From IMG/VR virus record IMGVR_UViG_3300025079_000006, positions 1-42,557 of that record: 42,557 nucleotides of DNA; one strand, given 5' to 3'. This document shows, one piece after another, positions 27,366 through 36,722 of this stretch. Source of the stretch: a virus. The notes under the pieces were generated by a model. That model made no database searches and was not told where the DNA came from. It worked only from the letters and a program-made list of their open reading frames with translations. How positions within the stretch are numbered: the first letter of the stretch is position 1; each line of letters opens with the position of its first letter. The position numbers and the translations under genes were made by a program.

Positions 27366-28100
27366 ATGATTAACACGGTTAGAAATACAGTCATGGCAAT
27401 CCTTAATAAGGATAACAATGGCTACGTGACTCCAGAAGAGTTTAACCTGTTTGCAAAGCAAGCTCAACTTGAGTTGTTTGAGGAATACTTCTACGACTAC
27501 AAGAACGCACTTAACCTCCAGAATAAGAGGCTTTCTAACAGCGGTTATGCAGATATACCTAAACAGTTAGCTGAGGTGATAGATTTATTTACCAAGAAAG
27601 CAACAGGACTTACTTATGTTGCTGGTACTACATCTTTTACACTACCTACAGACTGGTACACATTAAACGTGGTTTATTACAACACCACTACTGAGGTTGA
27701 GAGAGTGAACCAGAATAAGATTAATAAATTAGTGATGTCTAATATGACAGCCCCTAATACAAGCTATCCTGCGTACTACTTAACAGGAGCTAGCGACTCA
27801 ACACCAACACCAACCTCACCAGGTAACTCATTAATAGTATATCCAACAACCATAACAACAAACGTAGATGTTCTATATGTACGCTATCCATCTAGCCCTA
27901 AGTGGACCTATAATACAGTATCTGGCTCACCTGTATTTAATCAGTCAGCTGCCGATTATCAAGACTTTGAGCTACCTCTTTCAGACCAGGATACTCTAGT
28001 CTTTAAGATATTAGAGTACGCAGGTGTTAATATTAGAGAGGCAGCTGTAACGGCTTTTGCTTCACAAGAGGAAGCTATTAACGACCAAAAAGAAACCTAA
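27366..28100 (+). CDS. Putative head-tail connector protein (244 aa)
   Basis: Begins MINTVRNTVMAILNKDNNGY, then VTPEEFNLFAKQAQLELFEE and a middle TTSFTLPTDWYTLNVVYYN. The helical N-terminus with EEFNxFAxxAQxELF is common in connector-type proteins of marine podoviruses from memory. First gene of the tail operon; its stop overlaps the next ATG by 1 nt. Confidence 0.65.
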   Translation: MINTVRNTVMAILNKDNNGYVTPEEFNLFAKQAQLELFEEYFYDYKNALNLQNKRLSNSGYADIPKQLAEVIDLFTKKATGLTYVAGTTSFTLPTDWYTLNVVYYNTTTEVERVNQNKINKLVMSNMTAPNTSYPAYYLTGASDSTPTPTSPGNSLIVYPTTITTNVDVLYVRYPSSPKWTYNTVSGSPVFNQSAADYQDFELPLSDQDTLVFKILEYAGVNIREAAVTAFASQEEAINDQKET

Positions 28101-29020
28101 TGGCATATATAAGTAACTATCAATACTACACCAACTCAGGAACAGTTCCTCAGAGTGCTAACTGGGGAGAATACCAGTTTGTATCACTAAAGGATATTGT
28201 TAACAATTTTATGTTAATGTATGTGGGTGATGATAAGTTGGTTAATAACATTACCAGATACAACGTATTGTTTCACGCTAAGAGAGGTATTCAAGAGATT
28301 AACTATGACGCATTAAGAAATATAAAGGTATTACAACAGTCTGTCGGTGATGACTTAAGGTTTGTATTACCACCTGACTACGTAAACTATGTGCGTATAT
28401 CTGTAGAGAAGGATGGTATATTATTTCCACTACACGAGAATAGTCAGATTAATTACGCTACTGAATACCTAAAGGACAATAGCGGAAATTTATTGTTTGA
28501 CCAAGACGGTGAGGTATTAGAGGAGGAACTATCTCAGCTAGATAGGGATAGATTAGCAGGACTGCCTAAGCAACAATTCCTAGATTCAGGATTACGATAT
28601 GGACAGTGGGGTTGGTGTGTCGATGGGAGCTGGTATTTTAGCTACGGAATAGGCGGATACTACGGACTAGACACATCTAAGGCTAATGTAAATGATAGCT
28701 TTAGAATTAATAAACAATCAGGTGTTATTAATTTTAGCTCTGGGGTTAATGCTCAGTCTATAGTATTGGAGTATGTGTCTGATGGTATGGAGAACGGTAA
28801 CGATGATTCGGTTACTATTAATAAACTAGCAGAGGATTACATATACAGCTACATTAGATGGGCTATTTTAGACAACAAAATAGACACACAGGAATACGTA
28901 GTTAGAAGAGCTCAAAAAGCAAAGATGGCTAAACTTAGAAACGCTAAGATTAGATTAAGCAATATGCACTCTGGGAGATTATTGATGTCTCTAAGGGGCA
29001 GAGATAAGTGGATTAAATGA
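28100..29020 (+). CDS. Putative connector / tail tubular protein (306 aa)
   Basis: Begins MAYISNYQYYTNSGTVPQSA; contains SLKDIVNNFMLMYVGDDKLV, HAKRGIQEINYDALRNIKVL and LPPDYVNYVRISV, then beta-rich domains and a basic helical C-terminus (KAKMAKLRNAKIRLSNMHSG). This order resembles the P22 gp4-like family that joins portal to tail. It overlaps the tail protein gene by 4 nt. Confidence 0.7.
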   Translation: MAYISNYQYYTNSGTVPQSANWGEYQFVSLKDIVNNFMLMYVGDDKLVNNITRYNVLFHAKRGIQEINYDALRNIKVLQQSVGDDLRFVLPPDYVNYVRISVEKDGILFPLHENSQINYATEYLKDNSGNLLFDQDGEVLEEELSQLDRDRLAGLPKQQFLDSGLRYGQWGWCVDGSWYFSYGIGGYYGLDTSKANVNDSFRINKQSGVINFSSGVNAQSIVLEYVSDGMENGNDDSVTINKLAEDYIYSYIRWAILDNKIDTQEYVVRRAQKAKMAKLRNAKIRLSNMHSGRLLMSLRGRDKWIK

Positions 29021-32000
29021 GGTTAATTAAAAGTTTCATAAAAGGTATTATGAACAAAGGTCTTGATGAACGTCTGATTCCAGACGGTCAGTATAGGGAT
29101 GCGTTGAATATCGAAGTGTCTGCATCTGAGGGTGCAGGAGTAGGTGCGTTAGAAAACATTAAGGGTAATACTAATGTAACCACTCAAACATTTACAGGTA
29201 CTGGAGCTAAGACTATAGGTGCTGTAGCTGACGAGGCTAATAACAACATCTACTGGTTTGTAACAGACTCTGACTTTGATTATGTTCTTAAGTATAATGA
29301 GATAACAGGCGTTACTACCACTTTATTAAAAGACACTATAGGTGGTGTAAATCCTGTATTAAATTTTAACGCTAGCTACCTAATAACAGGTGTTAACATT
29401 ATAGATGGTTTATTATTCTGGACAGACAACCTAAACCCACCAAGACGATTAAACGTAGCTAAGTTTTACGCTACAGATGGTTTTATAGAGGACGATATTT
29501 CTGTTATCGTTAAGCCAGCCATAAACTCTCCGACAATTACACTTAGTAATTCAGCGGTACAGTTTCAGGAGAATAATTTAAAGTATAAGTTCTTACAGTT
29601 TGCTTGTAGATATAAGTACGAGAACGATGAGTACAGTGCTATATCTCCATTCTCATCAACAGCCTTTGAGCCGTCACCTTTTCTATATGTAATTGGTGAT
29701 GATTCATTTGCATCTATGACTAATAGTTATAACCAGGTAGATGTTAATTACTACATTAACGGAGTATCTTCAGGTGGTGTGTGGGTTCCAGACGAAAGAA
29801 TAAAAGAGGTTCAGTTACTATTTAGAGATACAGCAGGGACAAATATGAATGTCATTCAGTCCTTTGATGTTGATGACATCACTATAGACGGCACTACGGG
29901 TAGGTTTACTAACACGTTTGATAATAGTAAGGTATATACAGTCTTACCTCCAGATGAGATTACGAGGTTATTTGATAATGTACCACTACTCGCTAAAGCT
30001 CAGGATTTAATAGGAAGTAGAATTGCTTACGGAAACTACGTACAGTTTTACGATATTGTAGATTCAGCAGGTGTAGAGATAGATATAGATTACAAATTAA
30101 CGCTACAAACAGAAATAGTTTCAGGAACACCACTACCTACGTTTAGGAGTGATAGAGATTACGAGATAGGTATTGTTTATCTGGATGATTACAGCAGGAT
30201 GACTACGGTTCTCACGGCTCCAAAGAATACAATTAATATTGCCCCTTCTAATTCTGACACTGCTAATGATATTAGGGTTGAAATAAATAATGAAGCTCCA
30301 TCATTCGCTTCGAAGTATAGAATATTTATTAAGCAGCCTAAGGGTAATTATTATAACATATTCGCATTGTACTACGGGAAGGATGGTATATACACCTGGT
30401 TTCAAATAGACCAATCAGAGGTGGATAAGGTTCCTATCGGAGAGTATGTAATAATAAAGACAGAGGCAGGGGTAGCTAGTAGAAGCAATCAACAATACAA
30501 GGTATTAGATGTTCAATCTCAACCAGAGGATTTTTTAGATAACGGAAACCCACAACCAAAGGGTTTATATTTTAAATTACAAATAGATGACGTTTCGTTA
30601 TTTGATGAAAGTGATTTAGTAAATTATGTTCATAATACAACTTCTACAACACCATTACAAGCTAATACAAATAACACATCAGATATAAAAACCGTTCCTT
30701 ACATATTAGGATATCAAAATAATGAAAGAACTTTTGTTTATAATTTTCCCGTATATTATGGCACATTAATAGATTTTAATACAATAAAGCCTAACATTTC
30801 CTTAAATAGCTCCATAATACCTCAAAGGGATTATAGATTTAAAATAATTATTGATATCCCTGGAACTGGTAATATAAATAGGTATAGAGTAGAACAATTA
30901 ATTTCAAGCCCCAATGGAGGTGGCTATCAATCTGTCCAATCTATTCAAAATATAACGACTGGAAATAAAGAAATTATAATAAATGGTAATGTAATATATA
31001 ATTTTGAATTTCCTCAAACTCTAGGATATAAAGTTGGTGATTATTGGATAGTGAACATCCATTCTGATGCAGGAGCTAATTTAAGTTCAATGGGGACGGG
31101 ATGGTCGTCTAGTTCGTTGTCTAGTTATAGTTATGCTATTCCACAGGATAGTTTATGGGATTCTACTGGGTTTATTTCTGGCTCTTCTGTTCCTAGTTCA
31201 ATAGCTCAACAGGGTAATAACACTCAAGACAGGGAGATAAAAGCTGGAGCTAGAATAAAAATAAACATTAATGATGTGGATAAACAAGGGGATGGTTCTT
31301 CTAATACATTGACTTCTTTATTAAGCGAGAGTGAATTTATATCTAATAGAAACTATGCCAACATAGAGGAGTGGTTTTGGGAAAGTGGTGCGTATTTGCA
31401 ATTTAACCATTTAGGTCATAGTCAAACCACAAATACTACGTCTCAACAAAATGCATTTGGCGTAACTATTTATACTACTTCAAGCCAAATTACTGGACAA
31501 GAAGAATTTGGTCCTAGCAGGGTTTTTTTTAGAAGAGGATTTAGTAGAAGTGAAACAACTATACAATCTTGTACATCTACAGGTAGAATAGCTCAAATAA
31601 TATCAGGGGCTTCCACCCCCCCATCTCCAGGGGCTGGTAACACATGGTCAACTTATTTAAGGGGAAAGGCTACATGGATGATTATTAGAGGGACGGGACT
31701 TAGTTATAGTGGTAATAACAGTTGCAGTTCTCAAGGTTATATAGGGGTTCGTTTAGAAATAATACAACAAGAACAGGCTAATGTTTTTGAGACTACTCCT
31801 ATAGAGAATCCTGCGGATATATACTACGAGCTTAGTGATACGTTTGATATTATTAACGGAGCTCATCAGGGAAATGTTTCTAATCAGAGTTTATCGAGTA
31901 ACTCTCCAGCTCAGGTGAGTTTAAATACTACTACACTATCATCCACAGTTCCAGATAGAGAGAACAGTATGTACAACGCCTATTGCTTCGGTAATGGTGT

Positions 32001-34608
32001 AGAGGGGCTTAGAATACGTGGTGACTTCAACGCACCAGCACTCGCCTACTCTCCAAGAGTAAGTTCTGTGATAGAGGATTATCAGCAACAACGAGTAGAG
32101 GAGGCTATTACATATAGTGGTATATATAGAGAGAACACAGGTATAAATAACCTGAATGAGTTTAATCTATCATTAGCTAACTTTAAGTACTTAGATAAGT
32201 TCTTCGGTTCTATTCAGAAGCTACATGCTAGAGATACAGATATCGTAACTTTTCAAGAGAATAAGGTATCTAAGATATTATATGGTAAGAACCTACTTAG
32301 CGATTCAGTAGGTGGTGGTGTGGTAGCATCTATACCAGAGGTACTGGGAACTCAAGTTACCTTTACGGGGGAGTATGGTATAAGTGAAAACCCAGAGAGC
32401 TTTGCTACGTGGGGTAACGACATGTACTTTACAGACTCTAGACGAGGTGCGGTAATGCGATTAGGTTCTAACGGAATGTTTGAGATATCATCTCAAGGCA
32501 TGAGAAATTACTTTAAGGACTTGTTTGTGTCTAACAGTAGAACACAGAAGATAGGGGCTATAGACCCATTTAAAGAGAGATACGTACTAGCTAATAACGA
32601 TACGTTAAATCCTCCGTGTAACTTTAAGGTTTCCCCTCCACTAAAGAATGGTTTAAATGTAACAAGTAGTGCATTTACAGCCAACTGGAATGTATCATCA
32701 AATACAGAGTGGACAGTATCCTGGGTTGGAGCAACATGGTTAACGGTTAACACTCAAGCCACCCCTTACTCTGGAGAGGATTCAGAGGTACTACAGCTTG
32801 CTTTTGATGCTAACGCAACAGGGTCAAATAGAAGTGTTACGGTGATATTCACCGCTTGCGGTGTAAGCTATCCGTTTACTGTTACACAGCACGGAAAAAC
32901 AAGGATAGAAAGAAAAATATTTGTAGTTGGAAACGGTGTAGACACAGGATTAATAGCTAATCAGAAGTATGACTTTACGAGTAATACCACGGGTGGAGAT
33001 ATTGACTTTGACGGAATTAGGCTTACTAAAAACTCTTTAGCGTTAAACAACGGGTTTAGCTCATTTGAAGGGATTGATTCTATCCCTGTGTCTGGTGATA
33101 CAGTGACGTTGAAAGCAGGAGTTACGGGAACTACTACTATAAAACCATTTAACCCTAATTTTGGAAATTCTTTAAGATATTTAGTTTCTAACGTAGAATA
33201 CGGAGAGGAAGATATTAAGACATTATTATTATTATCAACAGCCACAGTGCCTGCTATTGTAGGTAGTAATTATGAGGGTTCTTTTACGTTCAGTAGGACT
33301 ACAGAGAAGTATTTATATTTAATCTATGATTATCAAAACACGGTTACTCCTCCAATAACATTAACAAGTAGTGCATCTATTGCTGGACCAGTTAATTCCA
33401 TTGTTGATTATACTAATAGACGAGGAAATGTAAGTATGAGATGTACACCATCAGGTACAAATACATTTTATGTTAAGTGGAACGACAGGGTTGTGGGGCA
33501 AGCTATAAATGTTGCCGTCCTGACAGATATAGATTTCTTTAAAAATGAATTACTCCCTGGAGATGTAGAGGTTATTGTTGAGGGTGGAGGTGCGTTTACT
33601 GTTCAGGCAGGGGCAAGCACCCTATCATCGTTTGCTATAGACACTACTGATGACACATTGACAAGCGTATGTGCATCTACAACATCCCCACAAACAAGGT
33701 ATCACTCAGGAGCTGCGTTGCTGCCAGTTGTAGGTGATGTGATATATAACGAACTAAGTGGTTTAAATACGTATGATGGTAATAATTCCTTCCATAGAAT
33801 GGGTCCTGCTCCAACTACAGATTATGCTGTTATAAACAATGAGGGAACAGTGTTAATTGTAGGTAGCTGTTCTGCGTGTGCAGAGGTTGCTGTGCCAGTT
33901 ATTAATCAGCCTGCCATTACCCTTAATGTAGGGGATGCTATAGACTTAAAGATACCTGTTAGTAATAACCCAATAAGCTGGGCGGTAGTTACTACGTGTA
34001 ACACCTACGAATTAAACGGTGGAACTGACGGGGCGTTGTTTACTACTACAGACTGTACTACAGGGGCTACTATAGAAACGACAGTAACTAGAAACTCATT
34101 CCAGAATATATGTACAACAACGGTTCCAGTATTGGTATCAGGTACAGGTACATCATCGTTAGTTGGTACGTGTGATGATGAGGTATTACCTCCAGGTATA
34201 ACATTGGATAAGTTAAACGGAATAATAAACGGAACAGCTAATACACCAGGTATATATACATTTAGAATTACAGCTACTAACTGTTTCGGGACAAGTGCTC
34301 TATCCACACTTAGCTTTACGATTAACCCAAACACTACAAACAGAAGGTTTAACATGGATAGCTCTACACCTGAGACTACAAGTGGTCTAGCGTGTGCTGT
34401 CACACCTTCATACTCTATCTTCTATCATAACGGACAGAAAGAGTATCCAGAAGTAAATGACTTTATATTTAACTTCTGTGAGTGTGAACAACGTATCTTT
34501 AACGGTGGATACTTATGGTATGTAACCGATGAGTTGACAGGGGTTAAGAATAATGTAATACGAATTGACAGTGTGGGTCAGGTAGTGGAGAAGGTAGTGT
34601 GTCCTTAA
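29017..34608 (+). CDS. Giant tail stabilization protein with BACON and Ig-like domains (1863 aa)
   Basis: The N-terminus (KGIMNKGLDERLIPDGQYRD, then ALNIEVSASEGAGVGALENI) is the mark of P22 gp10-like tail stabilization proteins in marine podoviruses. Residues about 1200-1292 form a BACON domain: FTANWNVSSNTEWTVSW, ATWLTV, GSNRSVTVIFTACG and FTVTQHG. Residues about 1620-1770 look like putative Ig (He_PIG) repeats: LPPGITLDKLNGIINGTA, GIYTFRITATNCFG. These probably bind host sugars or extend the tail. The stretch encoded by about 30600-31790 looks unlike its flanks and may be an inserted, host-range-type segment. Confidence 0.8.
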   Translation: MRLIKSFIKGIMNKGLDERLIPDGQYRDALNIEVSASEGAGVGALENIKGNTNVTTQTFTGTGAKTIGAVADEANNNIYWFVTDSDFDYVLKYNEITGVTTTLLKDTIGGVNPVLNFNASYLITGVNIIDGLLFWTDNLNPPRRLNVAKFYATDGFIEDDISVIVKPAINSPTITLSNSAVQFQENNLKYKFLQFACRYKYENDEYSAISPFSSTAFEPSPFLYVIGDDSFASMTNSYNQVDVNYYINGVSSGGVWVPDERIKEVQLLFRDTAGTNMNVIQSFDVDDITIDGTTGRFTNTFDNSKVYTVLPPDEITRLFDNVPLLAKAQDLIGSRIAYGNYVQFYDIVDSAGVEIDIDYKLTLQTEIVSGTPLPTFRSDRDYEIGIVYLDDYSRMTTVLTAPKNTINIAPSNSDTANDIRVEINNEAPSFASKYRIFIKQPKGNYYNIFALYYGKDGIYTWFQIDQSEVDKVPIGEYVIIKTEAGVASRSNQQYKVLDVQSQPEDFLDNGNPQPKGLYFKLQIDDVSLFDESDLVNYVHNTTSTTPLQANTNNTSDIKTVPYILGYQNNERTFVYNFPVYYGTLIDFNTIKPNISLNSSIIPQRDYRFKIIIDIPGTGNINRYRVEQLISSPNGGGYQSVQSIQNITTGNKEIIINGNVIYNFEFPQTLGYKVGDYWIVNIHSDAGANLSSMGTGWSSSSLSSYSYAIPQDSLWDSTGFISGSSVPSSIAQQGNNTQDREIKAGARIKININDVDKQGDGSSNTLTSLLSESEFISNRNYANIEEWFWESGAYLQFNHLGHSQTTNTTSQQNAFGVTIYTTSSQITGQEEFGPSRVFFRRGFSRSETTIQSCTSTGRIAQIISGASTPPSPGAGNTWSTYLRGKATWMIIRGTGLSYSGNNSCSSQGYIGVRLEIIQQEQANVFETTPIENPADIYYELSDTFDIINGAHQGNVSNQSLSSNSPAQVSLNTTTLSSTVPDRENSMYNAYCFGNGVEGLRIRGDFNAPALAYSPRVSSVIEDYQQQRVEEAITYSGIYRENTGINNLNEFNLSLANFKYLDKFFGSIQKLHARDTDIVTFQENKVSKILYGKNLLSDSVGGGVVASIPEVLGTQVTFTGEYGISENPESFATWGNDMYFTDSRRGAVMRLGSNGMFEISSQGMRNYFKDLFVSNSRTQKIGAIDPFKERYVLANNDTLNPPCNFKVSPPLKNGLNVTSSAFTANWNVSSNTEWTVSWVGATWLTVNTQATPYSGEDSEVLQLAFDANATGSNRSVTVIFTACGVSYPFTVTQHGKTRIERKIFVVGNGVDTGLIANQKYDFTSNTTGGDIDFDGIRLTKNSLALNNGFSSFEGIDSIPVSGDTVTLKAGVTGTTTIKPFNPNFGNSLRYLVSNVEYGEEDIKTLLLLSTATVPAIVGSNYEGSFTFSRTTEKYLYLIYDYQNTVTPPITLTSSASIAGPVNSIVDYTNRRGNVSMRCTPSGTNTFYVKWNDRVVGQAINVAVLTDIDFFKNELLPGDVEVIVEGGGAFTVQAGASTLSSFAIDTTDDTLTSVCASTTSPQTRYHSGAALLPVVGDVIYNELSGLNTYDGNNSFHRMGPAPTTDYAVINNEGTVLIVGSCSACAEVAVPVINQPAITLNVGDAIDLKIPVSNNPISWAVVTTCNTYELNGGTDGALFTTTDCTTGATIETTVTRNSFQNICTTTVPVLVSGTGTSSLVGTCDDEVLPPGITLDKLNGIINGTANTPGIYTFRITATNCFGTSALSTLSFTINPNTTNRRFNMDSSTPETTSGLACAVTPSYSIFYHNGQKEYPEVNDFIFNFCECEQRIFNGGYLWYVTDELTGVKNNVIRIDSVGQVVEKVVCP

Positions 34609-34619
34609 AAATATAGATT

Positions 34620-35393
34620 ATGGCAGAAGCAACAATAACATACGCACCAGCAAACGATGGATGGACCTCTTTTCACTCTTACTTCCCAGAGTGGATGATA
34701 GGGATGAATAGTAGGTTTTACACGTTTAAGGGTGGTAACATGTGGAAGCATTACAGCAATAATGTTAGAAACAATTACTATGGTCTACCTACACCAACTA
34801 CATCCCACCCCTCTACAGTAACGCCAGTATTTAATGATGAGCCTACTGTTAATAAGATGTTTAAGACCATACAGCTGGATAGTAACTCTCCGTGGGACAC
34901 TACTATTACCACAGATATGTCCACTGGTTTTATGAACTCAACACAGTATCAACTAAAGGAGGGTGATTACTATACCTATATTAGACGAGTAGCAGGAAAC
35001 ACTGACCTAGATTTAATGTCAGCACAAGGGATAGGAGATATACTTACAGTAACGGGTGCATCCCCAGGAAACATAACTGTAACATTTTCATTTAATATTG
35101 GTAGTAATGTTTCTATTGGAGATAAGCTATACAGGGACAATGCAGGTATTCAGTTAATCGGAACTATAACGGGCTTAACAGACACTTCTATTGAGATGTT
35201 TCCTAATCCTCCAGTTATACCTGTTACGTCTATAACACCAGTTATTGGTGATTATGTGCTATACATCAAGGATGCGGAGGCTGAATCGTATGGTGCTAGA
35301 GGGTATTACATGGAAACATTGTTATCTAATAGTAGCACTAGCGAGGTAGAATTATTCTCAATTTCTAGCGAAGTATTCAAAAGTTTCCCTTAA
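34620..35393 (+). CDS. Conserved virion protein, YFPEWMIGMNSRFYTFKGG type (257 aa)
   Basis: Contains YFPEWMIGMNSRFYTFKGG, NMWKHYSNNVRNNYYG, PTVNKMFKTIQLDSNSPWDT and KEGDYYTYIRR, a pattern seen next to tail stabilization genes in marine podoviruses from memory. The C-terminal half is beta-rich. Probably a tail or virion component. Confidence 0.7.
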   Translation: MAEATITYAPANDGWTSFHSYFPEWMIGMNSRFYTFKGGNMWKHYSNNVRNNYYGLPTPTTSHPSTVTPVFNDEPTVNKMFKTIQLDSNSPWDTTITTDMSTGFMNSTQYQLKEGDYYTYIRRVAGNTDLDLMSAQGIGDILTVTGASPGNITVTFSFNIGSNVSIGDKLYRDNAGIQLIGTITGLTDTSIEMFPNPPVIPVTSITPVIGDYVLYIKDAEAESYGARGYYMETLLSNSSTSEVELFSISSEVFKSFP

Positions 35394-35398
35394 TTTAG

Positions 35399-35406
35399 TA
35401 TCTTTG
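35399..35406 (+). promoter_or_regulatory. TAnnTTTG promoter, leaderless GNAT transcript
   Basis: TATCTTTG lies 5 nt before the ATG at 35412. Transcription should begin at about the start codon. Confidence 0.65.
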
Positions 35407-35411
35407 TACCA

Positions 35412-35816
35412 ATGGAATTTACTGTTAGGAAGTTAAACACTACTGATTATGATGATATCCTGGTAGGTTGGTGGAAGGGATGGAAATGGACACCACCAAC
35501 AAGAGATTTTTTACCAGAGAATGGAGAGGGAGGATTTATAGTTTTAGATGGAGATACTCCTGTATGTGCAGGGTTTGTATATATAACTAATTCTAAGGTA
35601 GCGTGGTGTGAGTTTATCATATCTAACCCTAACTATAAAGACCACAGAAAGGAAGCGTTAAGTTTGTTAGTAGAAACTATTAATACATTATGTATAGAAC
35701 TGAAAATGAAATACATATATGCGTTATTAAAAAGTAATAGTTTAATAGATTTGTACTCAAACTTAGGTTATAAACAAGCAGACTCATATAAGAGTGAAAT
35801 GATAAAAGTATTATAA
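35412..35816 (+). CDS. GNAT-family acetyltransferase (putative, 134 aa)
   Basis: Begins MEFTVRKLNTTDYDDILVGW. GFIVLDGDTPVCAGFVYI, AWCEFIISNPNYKDHRKEA (acetyl-CoA loop region) and LIDLYSNLGYKQADSY (the typical C-terminal Y-x-x-LGF strand) follow GNAT order. The usual Q/RxxGxG/A loop is degenerate (NPNYKDHRKEAL). It might acetylate a virion or host protein; substrate unknown. It has its own promoter within the structural operon. Confidence 0.7.
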   Translation: MEFTVRKLNTTDYDDILVGWWKGWKWTPPTRDFLPENGEGGFIVLDGDTPVCAGFVYITNSKVAWCEFIISNPNYKDHRKEALSLLVETINTLCIELKMKYIYALLKSNSLIDLYSNLGYKQADSYKSEMIKVL

Positions 35817-35817
35817 A

Positions 35818-36717
35818 ATGGCAGCAGCAACAACAATAATCGCAGCATCTGCAGCAATCGCAGGAACTGCGGCACTAGCATCCACAGGTCTAGGAGTAGG
35901 TCAAATGATATCAGGGGCTAAGAAAAAGAAAAAAGCTCAAGGAGCTATTAACGAATCCGTAAAAGAATTAAGAGGCATGATAGAGGAAGGTCAGGCTAAT
36001 AGGCTGAAGGCTTTACAGGTTCCTACTATGGGTGCAGAGCTACAAGAGAGGGCATTAGCTAGAGGCACAGCAGGACAGGTTGAGGCGATGCAAGAGGCTG
36101 GTGCAGCAGGGGTTATCGGTGGTGCAGGTAGGCTTACTCAAGCGGTTGGAGAGCAGGCTGGTCAAATAGGTGCAGACTTAGATAGAATGCAAAAAGAAAG
36201 AGATAAACTGGTATTAACTGAAGACCAACGATTAGAGGGTCAGAGATACCAAGGATTATTAGGTCTAGAGCAAATGGAACTACAGGGAGCTCAACAAGCA
36301 GCAGCTGATGCTATGGCACAGCAACAGGCTGGAGCTTTAGGTATAGGAACAAGTTTAGGTCAGCTGTCTTCAACTTTTGCTGGACTTGCTAATCCTTATG
36401 GGGACCAGACTGGTGGAGCAAAGTCAGGTAAAAAAGGAGTTCCAAAAGGAACAACAACAGGGATTGACCCTAATACAGGGAAGATGGTTTCGTTAGCTCC
36501 AGGATATCCAGGAGCTCAAGTTATAACAAGACCTGCTGTTACTAGTGGTTTAACAAGTACACAACCTCAACTAAGAGACCCGTATGGAGCATCATTTAAT
36601 CCAGCTATAAGCCCTGGTTCGTTTGGTCCTATGGCTACAGGTGTTTATTCTGAAGATATTTATGGGTTACAAACCCCACTAACTCAATCTCCAAGTTCGT
36701 TTATATTTAATCAATAA
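35818..36717 (+). CDS. Ala/Gly/Gln-rich internal virion protein (putative, 299 aa)
   Basis: The N-terminus is a hydrophobic Ala-rich helix (AATTIIAASAAIAGTAALAS), then GLGVGQMISGAKKKKKAQGA, a Gln/Glu-rich helical middle and a Gly/Pro/Thr-rich C-terminus. This shape fits short-tailed-phage ejection proteins, which insert in the host envelope. It starts 1 nt after the GNAT gene and precedes two more large internal-type proteins. Confidence 0.65.
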   Translation: MAAATTIIAASAAIAGTAALASTGLGVGQMISGAKKKKKAQGAINESVKELRGMIEEGQANRLKALQVPTMGAELQERALARGTAGQVEAMQEAGAAGVIGGAGRLTQAVGEQAGQIGADLDRMQKERDKLVLTEDQRLEGQRYQGLLGLEQMELQGAQQAAADAMAQQQAGALGIGTSLGQLSSTFAGLANPYGDQTGGAKSGKKGVPKGTTTGIDPNTGKMVSLAPGYPGAQVITRPAVTSGLTSTQPQLRDPYGASFNPAISPGSFGPMATGVYSEDIYGLQTPLTQSPSSFIFNQ

Positions 36718-36722
36718 TAACA

